Assembly (NCBI RefSeq): GCF_008016535.1
Contig: NZ_SAXY01000055.1
Coordinates: 1 to 64,000 of the forward strand
Origin: Brachyspira pilosicoli
Lineage (GTDB): Bacteria; Spirochaetota; Brachyspiria; Brachyspirales; Brachyspiraceae
DNA length: 64,000 bases
Direction of reading: 5' to 3'
Below, piece by piece: positions 19,009 to 27,979 of this stretch (its first letter is position 1; each line of letters begins with the position of its first letter). A model generated the notes under the pieces. That model worked only from the letters and a program-made list of their open reading frames with translations, was not told where the DNA came from and did no database searches. Position numbers and translations under genes: made by a program.

Positions 19009-20331
19009 TTATTTACCCACTGAATAAATATCACTATCATTTGTTTGCTCAGTGTTTTTAATTACATCTTCATTATCGGCTCTATCTTTTTCTGCTGTAT
19101 TTCTTATAACATTATTAGTATTTTGAATAGCTGTATTAGTTTGAACTTTTGTAACTGTGTTAGTTTGCGGTTTTACAGCAGTATTTTGAGTAGTTTTAGC
19201 GGCATTAGTATTATTTGCTAATAATGATGATGTTTTTGGTTTTGTTTGATTTGTAGTAGTTTGTTTTATAGTATCATTTTGTTTTGCTTGATTTACTTGA
19301 GTTGTTTGTTGTTTTATAGCATTAGTATTATTATCATTTGTATTAACATTTTGCGGTGTAATATATTCTAATATTGTAGGGTCATTCTCTATTCTGTTTA
19401 CTAAAGAGCCGTCTTTTAAGAACTCTCTACCAAACATTACTACTTCTTCACCATCTTCAAGCCCACCGCTTAAAGCAACTTTGTCTTTGGATCTAAATAA
19501 TATATCAATTTCTCTAATGTATGCTCTATATTGTTTATTAGTATTATCAGTAGCTACATTTCCTTCTAAAGGAGGATTTTGAGAATTATCTTCTTTTACA
19601 ACATAAATATAGTTTTTTCCTAAATCATCAGAGAATGTAGCACTATTTGGTATTACAAAAATATTATTAGCAGAGTTTAAGAGTATTGATACATCAGAAA
19701 ACATGCCCGGTAAAAATAATCTATCTTTGTTATCTATTAAAGCTTTTACCATTAAAGTACGAGTTGCAGGATTAACAGCATAATCTTTTTTTGTAATAGT
19801 AGCTTCCACTTCTTTATTTGGAGAAGAAGGAATTCTAATTAATACTTTTTGCCCTAATTCTATTCCTGCAATAGAGCGTTCTGGTACTTGTATCTCTACT
19901 TCCAATTTACTAATATCAGCAACATTCGCTATTGGTGTAGCAGCTGCTATAGAAGCACCCACTGCCATATATGTTGTAGTTACGTAACCAGAAATAGGTG
20001 TTCTTGCCGGAGCATATGCATAATTTGCACCTATTACAAATCTATCTATTAATGCTATAGTGTCGCCTTTTTTCACAAAACTGCCTTCATATTTTAAAAT
20101 ATTTGCAATTTTACCGGGTACATCTGATGAAATCTCTACTTCCTTTATTGCTTTAATTTCGGCAGAAAGTTCAAGATATTCCTCTAAAGACTGTCTTACT
20201 GGTGCCGCAACAAGTACACTTATAGGATTTTCTTTCTTCTTCAAATCAACTTGTTTCTTACAAGAAATGGAAAATGCAGCTATTATCAAAATTGTAGAAA
20301 GTATTAAAATAATTTTTCTATATAGTATCAT
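19009..20331 (-). CDS. RND efflux periplasmic adaptor lipoprotein
   Basis: This membrane-fusion protein links pump and outer-membrane channel. The signal peptide ends in a lipobox at Cys24 (FSISCKK). The two lipoyl half-motifs (EISSDVPGKIANILKYEGSFVKKGD and PISGYVTTTYMAVGASI) are separated by only a short loop, so the usual coiled-coil hairpin is missing. Beta-barrel and membrane-proximal domains follow. Residues from about 330 to 440 form an Asn/Thr/Gln-rich low-complexity tail unlike the rest. It sits 38 bp before the pump gene and 13 bp after the TolC gene. Confidence 0.9.
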   Translation of the reverse strand: MILYRKIILILSTILIIAAFSISCKKQVDLKKKENPISVLVAAPVRQSLEEYLELSAEIKAIKEVEISSDVPGKIANILKYEGSFVKKGDTIALIDRFVIGANYAYAPARTPISGYVTTTYMAVGASIAAATPIANVADISKLEVEIQVPERSIAGIELGQKVLIRIPSSPNKEVEATITKKDYAVNPATRTLMVKALIDNKDRLFLPGMFSDVSILLNSANNIFVIPNSATFSDDLGKNYIYVVKEDNSQNPPLEGNVATDNTNKQYRAYIREIDILFRSKDKVALSGGLEDGEEVVMFGREFLKDGSLVNRIENDPTILEYITPQNVNTNDNNTNAIKQQTTQVNQAKQNDTIKQTTTNQTKPKTSSLLANNTNAAKTTQNTAVKPQTNTVTKVQTNTAIQNTNNVIRNTAEKDRADNEDVIKNTEQTNDSDIYSVGK

Positions 20332-20344
20332 AGTTGTTTTCTCC

Positions 20345-21703
20345 TCAAGCTCCTAAAAGCTTTAATACTTGTAATGTACTTGAAAAATATTCATATATAG
20401 CTTGTAAATATGCAAGCTGTGCATTTAAATATGTGAGTTCTGCATCGCTTAGCTCTAATGTAGATATTGTACCGCCTCTGTATTGTCTTTGTGCCATTTG
20501 TAGAGCATATGCAGCCGTTCTAGCATTTTCTGCTTGAGATTGTAATGTTAATTCATGAGATTTTGCTGTAGATATTAAATTTCTACTATTGATTTCTATA
20601 TTATCTCTTAATTGTTCATAGCTTATTTCCATTTGTTCTATACTTAATTTAATCTCTTCTGCTGCTTTTGCTGTGGATGAGAATGGAAGTAAAGAATCAA
20701 GAGAATAATTTAGTGAAAATCCAACACCCCAGCTAAACTCTCCGCTTCTATCTTTATAAAACTCTTTATTATTATTCAATTTTAATTTATCTATTGTAGT
20801 AATTCCAACATTAGCATTTGCTGAAAATGTTGGCCATAAATAACTTCTTGCTACTTTTCTATTATATTCAAGCATTTCTATATTATTAGCCATATTGTTA
20901 AGCTCTATATTATTATCCATTATCAAATCTAATATCACATTTATATCTAAATTAGGCAATGTTATTTTTGTAGCATCCAATATGTTTCCTATCAATTCTA
21001 CATCATCAGATACATTTGTTAAACCTATTTGTCTTATGAATGTTAATTTTAAACTTTCATAATTATTACTGAGTGCAACAAGCTGAGGTTTTGTGCTTTC
21101 ATATTGTACTTTTGCATTCAAATATTCATATTCTGAAACTTGTCCGTTTCTATATTTTATATAAGACTCCCTCATTCTATTACTATAATTAAGCTGCTGC
21201 TGATAATATACTTTATAATTTTCTTGAGCTACAAATGTATTGTAAAAATTTAATTGCGTATTTATTGCAACATTTTTTCTTTCATCAAAATATGTATCTT
21301 TCATCATTTGTAAGTTTATTTCTCTAGCTTTATCAGTATTCCAGTTTCTAAACCCAGTGAAGAGTGTTTTTGATAATGTTGCTTGAGCACTCCAAGTATC
21401 AGCACTTGAATATACGCCAGTGTCTAAATTGCTATATTGATATTCTTTTGGTTCTGATATATTAAGTCCGCCGCTTACTGTTAATGAAGGTAAAAATAAA
21501 TCAGAAAATGATGCATCTTTTTGAGTTTGAGCTATTCGTACATCATATTCTGCCTGTTTTAATGTTTTATCATTTTCTACTGCTAAATCTAATGCTTGTT
21601 CCAAATTTATGCTTATCTTAGAGTTTGTGTAGTTTTCATTACTTTGGGAATATAAAAAAATATTGAATATAATAGTCAACATAATAATAAAACTAATTCT
21701 CAC
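20345..21703 (-). CDS. TolC-family outer-membrane efflux channel
   Basis: A 452-residue outer membrane protein with an N-terminal signal peptide (IIFNIFLYSQS) and two OEP repeats of long helices. The first repeat starts NLEQALDLAVENDKTLKQAEYD and the second includes NVILDLIMDNNIELNNMANN. The C-terminal YLNAQLAYLQAIYEYFSSTL pattern is typical. As first gene of the operon it provides the exit duct for the RND pump. Start and promoter agree: the ATG follows a promoter at 21766-21793. Confidence 0.92.
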   Translation of the reverse strand: MRISFIIMLTIIFNIFLYSQSNENYTNSKISINLEQALDLAVENDKTLKQAEYDVRIAQTQKDASFSDLFLPSLTVSGGLNISEPKEYQYSNLDTGVYSSADTWSAQATLSKTLFTGFRNWNTDKAREINLQMMKDTYFDERKNVAINTQLNFYNTFVAQENYKVYYQQQLNYSNRMRESYIKYRNGQVSEYEYLNAKVQYESTKPQLVALSNNYESLKLTFIRQIGLTNVSDDVELIGNILDATKITLPNLDINVILDLIMDNNIELNNMANNIEMLEYNRKVARSYLWPTFSANANVGITTIDKLKLNNNKEFYKDRSGEFSWGVGFSLNYSLDSLLPFSSTAKAAEEIKLSIEQMEISYEQLRDNIEINSRNLISTAKSHELTLQSQAENARTAAYALQMAQRQYRGGTISTLELSDAELTYLNAQLAYLQAIYEYFSSTLQVLKLLGA

Positions 21704-21765
21704 AATACTACTCCTAATAAAGTCTACATCGTAAATTTAATAAAAATTTATTTTTTTACTTATAA

Positions 21766-21793
21766 ATTATAAACTTCAAATAAAAAATATCAA
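21766..21793 (-). promoter_or_regulatory. Promoter of the RND efflux operon
   Basis: On the minus strand TTGATA (21788-21793) is followed after 16 bp by TATAAT (21766-21771), 63 bp upstream of the tolC-family start. No clear operator palindrome overlaps it. The remaining 21794-22088 stretch of this 461-bp divergent gap is AT-rich and I see no gene in it. Confidence 0.65.
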
Positions 21794-22088
21794 GCTAATT
21801 TTACAATATATTTAATTAGACGAATAAATCATTAAAAAGTTCCCATTATTAAATGCTTATTATATGTAATTAAATTAATATTTATAATAGGTAAATAAAA
21901 AAATAATTATTTATATATTTCAACAAATAGAGTAAATATTTTTTACTTTATTGGTATAAAAAATATAGTTTTATCTAATTAATTTACTTTAAATTTACAA
22001 ATAACATGTATTTTTTGATAAAATCATACTAAAATATCAAAAAAACTACAAAATATATATATTTTTGTAAAAAAGTAGTAAAAAAAAT

Positions 22089-22117
22089 TTGACAAAACTC
22101 GCACCGTATACTATAAT
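22089..22117 (+). promoter_or_regulatory. Consensus sigma-70 promoter of the PepSY gene cluster
   Basis: TTGACA (22089-22094), a 17-bp spacer and TATAAT (22112-22117) match the housekeeping consensus at every position. The first gene starts 48 bp downstream, with AAGGAG ahead of its ATG. A promoter this strong suggests abundant expression of the secreted products. Confidence 0.85.
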
Positions 22118-22164
22118 TATAATTGTAAAGATAATTTACTTAGATTCATTAAGGAGAAATTAAA

Positions 22165-22680
22165 ATGAAAAAAATATTAAATGTTATTTTTATTATATCA
22201 ATATTTTCAAGCTTGTTATTAGCACAAAATAATAATAATTCAGCAGATACTAATACAGCAAATGATATGACAATGTATAATCCTTATATGCAAACACCAG
22301 ATAGTAATGTTCAATATGGATATGGTGTGCCATTATCATCTTTGCCTCAAAACACTCAAGATTTTATAGCAAAGCATTTTCAAAATGTGGAAGTAACTTA
22401 CATAGAGAGAGATTGGGAGGAAATAGAGGTATATTTAGCTAATGGAACACAAATTGAATTTTTCCCTAATGGAGAATGGAAAGAGGTAAAAACTTATGGA
22501 AATATGCCTACTACAATATTGCCTGCTAATGTTTTAGCCACTGTTAATAAAACTTATCCTCAGGCTGCAATTATAAAAATAGAAAAACAATTCACTATAT
22601 ATGAAGTTAAACTCAATAATATGATGGAGCTTTATATTGATAATAATGGTAATTTATTAGGACAGCAATTTGATGATTGA
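22165..22680 (+). CDS. Secreted two-domain PepSY-like protein
   Basis: A 171-residue protein with a signal peptide (residues 1-20, cleavage after LLLA), an Asn-rich linker and two PepSY-like domains of the PF11396 type. Domain one starts VPLSSLPQNTQDFIAKHF and domain two LPANVLATVNKTYPQAAI. Each has the pattern of conserved Pro, a helix, then strands (YEVKLNNMMELYIDNNGNLL). It is the first gene after a consensus promoter, and three single-domain paralogues follow. Members of the family are periplasmic and of unknown or inhibitory role; nothing here fixes the function. Confidence 0.8.
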   Translation: MKKILNVIFIISIFSSLLLAQNNNNSADTNTANDMTMYNPYMQTPDSNVQYGYGVPLSSLPQNTQDFIAKHFQNVEVTYIERDWEEIEVYLANGTQIEFFPNGEWKEVKTYGNMPTTILPANVLATVNKTYPQAAIIKIEKQFTIYEVKLNNMMELYIDNNGNLLGQQFDD

Positions 22681-22716
22681 TAATTAAATAAAAAAATAAA
22701 ATTAAAGGAGTAAATA

Positions 22717-22968
22717 ATGAAAAAAATAATATGTTTATTAATAGCTTTGAGTATAATAGGTTCTTCAGCTTTATTTGCTGATTGGTATATACCTCTTAAT
22801 CAAGTTCCTCAAGCAGTATTAGCTACAGCAAGAGCAACTTATCCTCAAGCACAGATTTGGGCTGTAGAAATGGAGTATTATAATGTTTATAAAGTAAAAA
22901 TGAACAACATGATGGAACTTTATATAGATAAAGATGGTAATTTATTAGGTCAAGAGTTTGACGACTAA
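22717..22968 (+). CDS. Secreted single-domain PepSY-like protein, tandem copy 1
   Basis: An 83-residue product with a signal peptide to about residue 21 (SALFA) and one PepSY-like domain (VPQAVLATARATYPQAQ then VYKVKMNNMMELYIDKDGN). It is the most diverged of the three tandem copies: it has QIWAVEMEYYNVYK, and LLGQEFDD at the C-terminus as in the two-domain protein. GGAG lies 7 bp before the ATG. This copy is probably the ancestor of the other two. Confidence 0.82.
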   Translation: MKKIICLLIALSIIGSSALFADWYIPLNQVPQAVLATARATYPQAQIWAVEMEYYNVYKVKMNNMMELYIDKDGNLLGQEFDD

Positions 22969-23000
22969 TATTAAAATATAAAAAATAAAGGAGTGAAATA

Positions 23001-23252
23001 ATGAAAAAAATAATATGTTTATTAATAGCTTTAAGTATAATAGGTTCTTCAGCTTTATTTGCCGATTGGTATGTACCTCTTAATCAAGTTCCTCAGGCCG
23101 TATTAGCAACAGCAAGAGCAACTTATCCTCAAGCAGAAATTTGGGCAGTAGAAATGGAAAATTATTATGTTTATAAAGTAAAAATGAATAATATGATGGA
23201 ACTTTATATTGACAAAGCAGGTAATTTGTTGTATCAGGAGTTTGACGACTAA
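23001..23252 (+). CDS. Secreted single-domain PepSY-like protein, tandem copy 2
   Basis: An 83-residue secreted protein differing from copy 1 mainly in EIWAVEMENYYVYK and in the tail LLYQEFDD. Signal peptide and domain boundaries are the same. The gene lies 32 bp after copy 1 with an identical spacer carrying AAAGGAG. Function unknown, as for its paralogues. Confidence 0.82.
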   Translation: MKKIICLLIALSIIGSSALFADWYVPLNQVPQAVLATARATYPQAEIWAVEMENYYVYKVKMNNMMELYIDKAGNLLYQEFDD

Positions 23253-23284
23253 TATTAAAATATAAAAAATAAAGGAGTGAAATA

Positions 23285-23536
23285 ATGAAAAAAATAATAT
23301 GTTTATTAATAGCTTTAAGTGTAATAGGTTCTTCAGCTTTATTTGCCGATTGGTATGTACCTCTTAATCAAGTTCCTCAGGCAGTATTAGCAACAGCAAG
23401 AGCAACTTATCCTCAAGCAGAAATTTGGGCAGTAGAAATGGAAAATTATTATGTTTATAAAGTAAAAATGAATAATATGATGGAACTTTATATTGACAAA
23501 GCAGGTAATTTGTTGTATCAGGAATTTGATGACTAA
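23285..23536 (+). CDS. Secreted single-domain PepSY-like protein, tandem copy 3
   Basis: An 83-residue product that differs from copy 2 by a single residue in the signal peptide (Ile to Val at about residue 14). The near identity shows a very recent duplication or gene conversion. It is the last gene of the cluster, and a strong terminator follows at 23580. Confidence 0.82.
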   Translation: MKKIICLLIALSVIGSSALFADWYVPLNQVPQAVLATARATYPQAEIWAVEMENYYVYKVKMNNMMELYIDKAGNLLYQEFDD

Positions 23537-23579
23537 TAAAAAAGACAATTGATAAAAAAATAGTTATTCCTTATTATTG

Positions 23580-23622
23580 TAGAAGAGGCTTAAAAATATT
23601 TTTAGGTCTCTTCTTTTATTTG
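23580..23622 (+). terminator. Terminator of the PepSY cluster
   Basis: TAGAAGAG (from 23580) pairs with CTCTTCTT around a long A/T-paired inner stem (TTAAAAAT/ATTTTTAG). The transcript then runs into TTTTATTTG. It lies 44 bp after the last stop. Confidence 0.8.
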
Positions 23623-23727
23623 TATAATAAAATCTATTTGCATAATAATATCAAAATATTCTATTGCAATAATAACAAAAAATATATATATTGTTTCTTT
23701 ATTAAAAAATTATTATAAGGATTATTT

Positions 23728-25038
23728 ATGGAAAAGTTTTTCAAATTAAAGGAAAATGGCACTAATGTAAAAAACGAAATAATAGCTGGTATTACTACAT
23801 TTATGACTATGGCTTATATATTGGCTGTAAATCCTAGCATACTTAGTGCTACTGGTATGGATAAAGGGGCTGTATTTACTGCTACAGTGGTATCTTCTAT
23901 AGTTGCTACTTTAATTATGGGACTATTAGCTAATTTGCCTTTTGCTTTAGCTCCGGGTATGGGGCTTAATGCTTTCTTTGCTTATACTGTTGTACTTGGT
24001 ATGGGATATAGCTGGCAAACTGCTTTAACTGCTGTTTTTATTGAAGGTATTATATTTTTAGTTTTAACTATTTTCAATGTAAGAGAGGCTATCGTAAACA
24101 GTATACCTCTTAATATGAAAAGAGCTATATCTGTCGGTATAGGTTTATTTATTGCATTCATTGGTCTTCAGAACTCTAAAATTATAGTTAATAATGATGC
24201 AACATTAATTTCATTAGGAGATATTACTTCAGGCTCTCCACTTCTTGCTATAATAGGTTTATTAATAACATCTTTACTTCTTGCCTACAATGTAAAAGGA
24301 GCTATATTAATTGGTATATTATTGACAACATTAATAGGAATACCTATGGGAATCACTCAGCTTTCTCCTTATGCAAGTTTTGCTCCTCCTTCTTTAGAGA
24401 CTGTTGCTTTCAAATTAGATTTTGCTAATATACTTCATCCTAATATGTTTATAGTATTATTTACTTTCCTTTTTGTGGATATGTTTGATACAGTTGGTAC
24501 ATTGGTTGGTGTTTGTACAAAGGCTAATATGCTTACAAAAAATGGAGAAGTTCCTCGCTGTAAACAGGCTTTATTTGCAGATGCTGTAGGTACTATATTT
24601 GGTGCTTGTATGGGTACTTCTACTGTTACTACTTATGTTGAGAGTGCTTCTGGTGTTGCTGAGGGCGGAAAAACAGGACTTACTGCTGTTGTAGTAGCTA
24701 TATTATTTACTATATCATTATTCTTATCACATATTTTCTTATCAATTCCTAGTGCTGCTACTGCTCCTGCTCTTATAATAGTTGGTTTATTTATGATGAC
24801 TCCTATATTAGAAATTGACCTTACAGACTATACAGAAGCTATACCTTCTTTTGTTTGTATTATATTTATGCCTTTCGCTTATAGTATTGCTGAGGGAATA
24901 ACTTTTGGTATATTGGCTTTTACTTTATTGAAATTATTAACAGGAAGAACAAAAGAGATTACATTATTTACTTGGATATTGTCAGCTCTCTTATTAATAA
25001 AGATTTTAATGCCTGTTATTTCTAAATTTTTAGCATAA
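23728..25038 (+). CDS. AzgA/PbuG-family purine permease (NCS2 type)
   Basis: An inner-membrane proton symporter for adenine, guanine or hypoxanthine. The 436-residue protein has 12-14 hydrophobic segments. The family motifs are EIIAGITTFMTMAYILAVNP at the N-terminus, FALAPGMGLNAFFAYTV around residue 75 and VDMFDTVGTLVGV around residue 250. GTSTVTTYVESASGVAEGG, the substrate-site motif, is also present. A stand-alone gene; I looked for a purine riboswitch in the 190-bp leader and saw none. Confidence 0.93.
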   Translation: MEKFFKLKENGTNVKNEIIAGITTFMTMAYILAVNPSILSATGMDKGAVFTATVVSSIVATLIMGLLANLPFALAPGMGLNAFFAYTVVLGMGYSWQTALTAVFIEGIIFLVLTIFNVREAIVNSIPLNMKRAISVGIGLFIAFIGLQNSKIIVNNDATLISLGDITSGSPLLAIIGLLITSLLLAYNVKGAILIGILLTTLIGIPMGITQLSPYASFAPPSLETVAFKLDFANILHPNMFIVLFTFLFVDMFDTVGTLVGVCTKANMLTKNGEVPRCKQALFADAVGTIFGACMGTSTVTTYVESASGVAEGGKTGLTAVVVAILFTISLFLSHIFLSIPSAATAPALIIVGLFMMTPILEIDLTDYTEAIPSFVCIIFMPFAYSIAEGITFGILAFTLLKLLTGRTKEITLFTWILSALLLIKILMPVISKFLA

Positions 25039-25068
25039 AAATTATAATATAAAATATTACATTAAAAA

Positions 25069-25106
25069 AACAAAGGTCTTGAATTAATTTCAAGGCTTTT
25101 GTTTTT
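25069..25106 (+). terminator. Terminator after the purine permease
   Basis: ACAAAGGTCTTGAA and TTCAAGGCTTTTGT form a 14-pair stem with two wobble pairs, followed by TTTTT. It lies 31 bp after the stop and immediately before mosaic repeat region C. Confidence 0.85.
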
Positions 25107-25124
25107 TAAAAAACTTAAAAATTT

Positions 25125-25425
25125 TTAAGTTTCTCAATTTTGTTTTTAAATTTTATTGTTTGCGGGGACTAGCCCCCGCACCCCCACTTCTTTTGCGACC
25201 GAAGGAAGTGCCGGCGACTGAAAGAAGTACCTTTAGGTAAGGCGTGACCCAAAGAAGCAAAAAGACTGCATTTTTTAACCTGAAATACAAGTATTATTTT
25301 ATACTAATACATATTCTTAAGACATTATCGATAGTACTTGCGTTTTTTGCAACTTTTTGACGAAGTCCGCACCGCGAGAGCGACAAAAAAGTTGATAAAA
25401 AATTATTATTTCAAGCCACTACGGG
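25125..25425 (-). repeat. Mosaic intergenic repeat, region C (inverted alpha-beta)
   Basis: This fills the space between convergent genes, almost up to the DUF3810 stop. In minus orientation, alpha begins ATGCAGTCTTTTTGC near 25273. Its central hairpin is replaced by GC-rich blocks (GCGACCGAAGGAAGTGCC at 25195-25212, then GCGACTGAAAGAAGTACC), and it ends in GGGGGCTAGTCCCCGC (25162-25178). Linker and beta (TTTGACGAAGTCCGCACCGC, about 25355-25375) follow. The GCGACC block is the one that also occurs inside two transposase genes. Confidence 0.82.
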
Positions 25426-25433
25426 CGAGTAGA

Positions 25434-26525
25434 TTATTGTAAAAAACCTTTGCTCATATTGTAATAGATTAAAAGTTTTACCACTCTCGAATAACTCTTC
25501 ACGCCATATATTTGATTGTTCGCTTTTAAATAGGTGTCATTTACTTTATGGCTTATATTAGATAACTGTCCTTTGTATTGATTCCAAAAATCATAATTGT
25601 ATTTTATCTCTTCTTTTGTTTTTTCATTGAGATTTGAAATAAGCATAGCATAATTTTCATCTCTGTTAAGTTCTGATAAAACATACAAAAGTGCTTCAAA
25701 TGCTCCTGAATATTGTATAAACAAATCGCTATGTTTTGAGCAAGCAAGATAAGCAATAAAATTAGCTTCATCTTCGTAGGCGATTCCTATTTTGTGTGCC
25801 ATTTCATGAGCTATAGTATAGGCAATAGATGTATAAGGTATAAGAATGTTAACATTTGCCTCTGAAGTAAATGGAGAATATATTCCTGTTATTTGCAGTC
25901 TTAAAAAAAGTTTTGATATTTTTATTGGTTTTGTTTTTGAATAGTGCATTTCTAAATATGGAAACTCTTCAAAGACTTTATTATATTCGCTTTCCGCCAT
26001 TCTATTTAGAGCTTGATAATTTGTATTGATTGCATAGTCATATTTCATTTTTGTTTGCAAATCATTTAAATCTTTTATTAAGAGCTCTGCTAATGAATAT
26101 AGTTTGTTATATGATTCTTCATCTGTGATATTGTTGTTTTCAAAGAAGTATTTTTGATAATTATTGATAAGAGGAAATCTATAATAATTTAATCCCCATA
26201 CAGACATAAAAACTATATATATAATAATTGCAATGCATACTACCCCATATAAAAAGTTAAATATTAATTTTAGCTTTTCTTGTCCAAATATTATTTTTTT
26301 TATAGAGAAAACAAAGAATAAAACAATTAATATTATAAAAATAAATAAAAGTATTTCAGCAATAGAAAAACTAAAGTTTGATGTTAATCTTCCAATACTT
26401 CCAGATATAACTTTATAAGCTTTTCTTGAATAAAAATTTTCTATAAATTTTGGCGATAAAGTGAGGAGTTTTAATACTACAGCTATAAATATTATACATA
26501 TTAGAAAGGTTATTTTGTTTCTCAT
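25434..26525 (-). CDS. DUF3810 membrane protein with HExxH metallopeptidase motif
   Basis: A 363-residue inner-membrane protein with three hydrophobic segments (about 5-25, 52-76 and 90-112) and a large C-terminal domain outside the membrane. The zinc motif is H240-E241-x-x-H244 in YTIAHEMAHKIG, with E253 in YEDEANF as a possible third ligand. The pattern and neighbouring SKHSDLFIQYSGAFEALLY match DUF3810. It is the last gene of an operon after rsmD. The substrate is unknown. Confidence 0.85.
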   Translation of the reverse strand: MRNKITFLICIIFIAVVLKLLTLSPKFIENFYSRKAYKVISGSIGRLTSNFSFSIAEILLFIFIILIVLFFVFSIKKIIFGQEKLKLIFNFLYGVVCIAIIIYIVFMSVWGLNYYRFPLINNYQKYFFENNNITDEESYNKLYSLAELLIKDLNDLQTKMKYDYAINTNYQALNRMAESEYNKVFEEFPYLEMHYSKTKPIKISKLFLRLQITGIYSPFTSEANVNILIPYTSIAYTIAHEMAHKIGIAYEDEANFIAYLACSKHSDLFIQYSGAFEALLYVLSELNRDENYAMLISNLNEKTKEEIKYNYDFWNQYKGQLSNISHKVNDTYLKANNQIYGVKSYSRVVKLLIYYNMSKGFLQ

Positions 26526-26576
26526 TTTTTTATTATAACCAAAATAATTTTATTTGTAAAGCTTAAAAAAATTGAA

Positions 26577-27113
26577 TTATATATTTCTAAAAATTATTAA
26601 AACACTCTCGCCGTAAGTTTTTATTTCATAGTTATGTTCTTTTACTTTCTCTAAAAAGCTTTTATAATATTCAAGACCCATCTCCACAAATAAATATCCA
26701 TCATCATTTAATAATTTTCTTTCAAATATATTTAAAAATACTTCATAATAAATTTTTGAATGATAAGGCGGGTCAAAGAATATTATATCAAAAGTATCAT
26801 TTGTCCTTTTGACATAGTCGTCAGCTGATACTCTTTTTATTTTATATTGATTCTCTTCAAATATATTTTTTGCATTTGTAAATATGGTTTTAACAGCCTC
26901 TCTGTCTATTTCTATAAAAGCAGTAAACTTAGCCCCCCTGCTTAAAGCCTCAAACCCCACAGCACCGCTTCCAGCACAAAGGTCTAAAAAAGTTTTATTA
27001 TTAGCATCTATTATATTAAATAAAGCCTCTCTCACTTTTCCCTGAGTAGGTCTAAAATCTCTCTTTGGTGTAATGATTTTTTTATTTTTTTTGTATCCAG
27101 ATATTATATGCAA
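26577..27113 (-). CDS. rsmD: 16S rRNA (guanine966-N2)-methyltransferase RsmD
   Basis: It methylates G966 of 16S rRNA using S-adenosylmethionine. The 178 residues cover the whole single-domain enzyme. Signatures are HIISGYKKNKKI and RPTQGKVREALFNII at the N-terminus, the SAM motif FLDLCAGSGAVGFEALSRGA and the catalytic DPPY in IIFFDPPYHSK. It starts 21 bp after the LiaF-like gene and lies 51 bp before the DUF3810 gene, all in one direction. Confidence 0.94.
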   Translation of the reverse strand: MHIISGYKKNKKIITPKRDFRPTQGKVREALFNIIDANNKTFLDLCAGSGAVGFEALSRGAKFTAFIEIDREAVKTIFTNAKNIFEENQYKIKRVSADDYVKRTNDTFDIIFFDPPYHSKIYYEVFLNIFERKLLNDDGYLFVEMGLEYYKSFLEKVKEHNYEIKTYGESVLIIFRNI

Positions 27114-27134
27114 TTTTTTATCCTCATTAAAAAA

Positions 27135-27809
27135 TCAAATATATAATACTCTAATCTGAGCAAAAGCAGCATTAACATTCAAATAAAGTATTTTATCAGA
27201 AGTACCCATAACAAAGTTCATCTCCCCAAAACTCACACTATCTCCAGTAGGTATGGAAATACTGCCAAATGCACTTGAAGCTTTTATATGTATTTGTATA
27301 TTTTGATTAATTAAAACAACAGTATCAGCAAATGCACAATTAACATTAACATTTTTATTTCTGTCGATTTGTATGTCTGATAAATCTATTGTAGAGCTTT
27401 TAAAATTAATATTATAATCTTCTGTTTTTTGTTTAGGCAATTTATCTCCAACATAATAAACACCTACTATGATATATATTCCAATGAATATAATAATCAT
27501 TCCTATAATCATTCTAAATATAGGAGTGTATAGTATGAAAGGCATATTTATATTAAGAGCATATCTTATTAAAATATAAAGTCCTGTGACAATTATGGTA
27601 AGAGCTATTATAATTTTTGATGCATAAAAACCCTTCCCAAGTATTATTGCTACACCCCATGCGATAATCAATATAGACACAATTATAGTAAATACAGGTA
27701 CATATGCTAATGCAGGTATATATATATGAAACACATACTGAAGAAGAATATATGAGCCGATAATTAAAACTAAAATTCCTATTATAGTTCTTGAAAAAAT
27801 AAATTTCAT
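27135..27809 (-). CDS. LiaF-like membrane protein with toast-rack C-terminal domain
   Basis: The N-terminal half has four hydrophobic segments in two similar pairs (GILVLIIGSYILLQYVF and IIALTIIVTGLYILIRYAL). The C-terminal 90 residues are beta-rich repeats (NVNCAFADTVVLINQ and SSAFGSISIPTGDSVSFGE), like the LiaF/DUF2154 domain linked to envelope-stress sensing. The 224-residue length fits. No LiaRS-type regulators lie in the window. It heads an operon with rsmD. Confidence 0.75.
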   Translation of the reverse strand: MKFIFSRTIIGILVLIIGSYILLQYVFHIYIPALAYVPVFTIIVSILIIAWGVAIILGKGFYASKIIIALTIIVTGLYILIRYALNINMPFILYTPIFRMIIGMIIIFIGIYIIVGVYYVGDKLPKQKTEDYNINFKSSTIDLSDIQIDRNKNVNVNCAFADTVVLINQNIQIHIKASSAFGSISIPTGDSVSFGEMNFVMGTSDKILYLNVNAAFAQIRVLYI

Positions 27810-27979
27810 AATAAGCCTTTTAATTAATTAGTTTGTATTCAATAATATTAAACAATATTTATTAAAAATCAAGTTATTGTATTGTAATAAAATTTAATTA
27901 TTAAAATTATTTAAAAAATTATGTAAAGTAAATTTTTTAAATATCGATAATTATTATATAAATTAAGGGATGGTATTTT

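Larger units (their letters stand above)
22717..23536 (+). repeat. Tandem triplication, 284-bp period
   Basis: Three gene-sized units start at 22717, 23001 and 23285, exactly 284 bp apart, including the same intergenic AATATTAAAATATAAAAAAT-type spacer and ribosome site. Units 2 and 3 are almost identical at the DNA level (for example signal-peptide IIGS versus VIGS coding), while unit 1 has more differences. Such a direct repeat should recombine readily, giving copy-number variation. Confidence 0.9.

Noticed and set aside
22717-23536. Regular repeat spacing suggesting a CRISPR-like array
   Set aside because: The 284-bp units are whole genes with signal peptides and ribosome sites; there are no short repeats with unique spacers.
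23623-23727. Purine riboswitch ahead of the purine permease
   Set aside because: The leader is short and AT-rich, without the conserved loop pairs of the purine aptamer.
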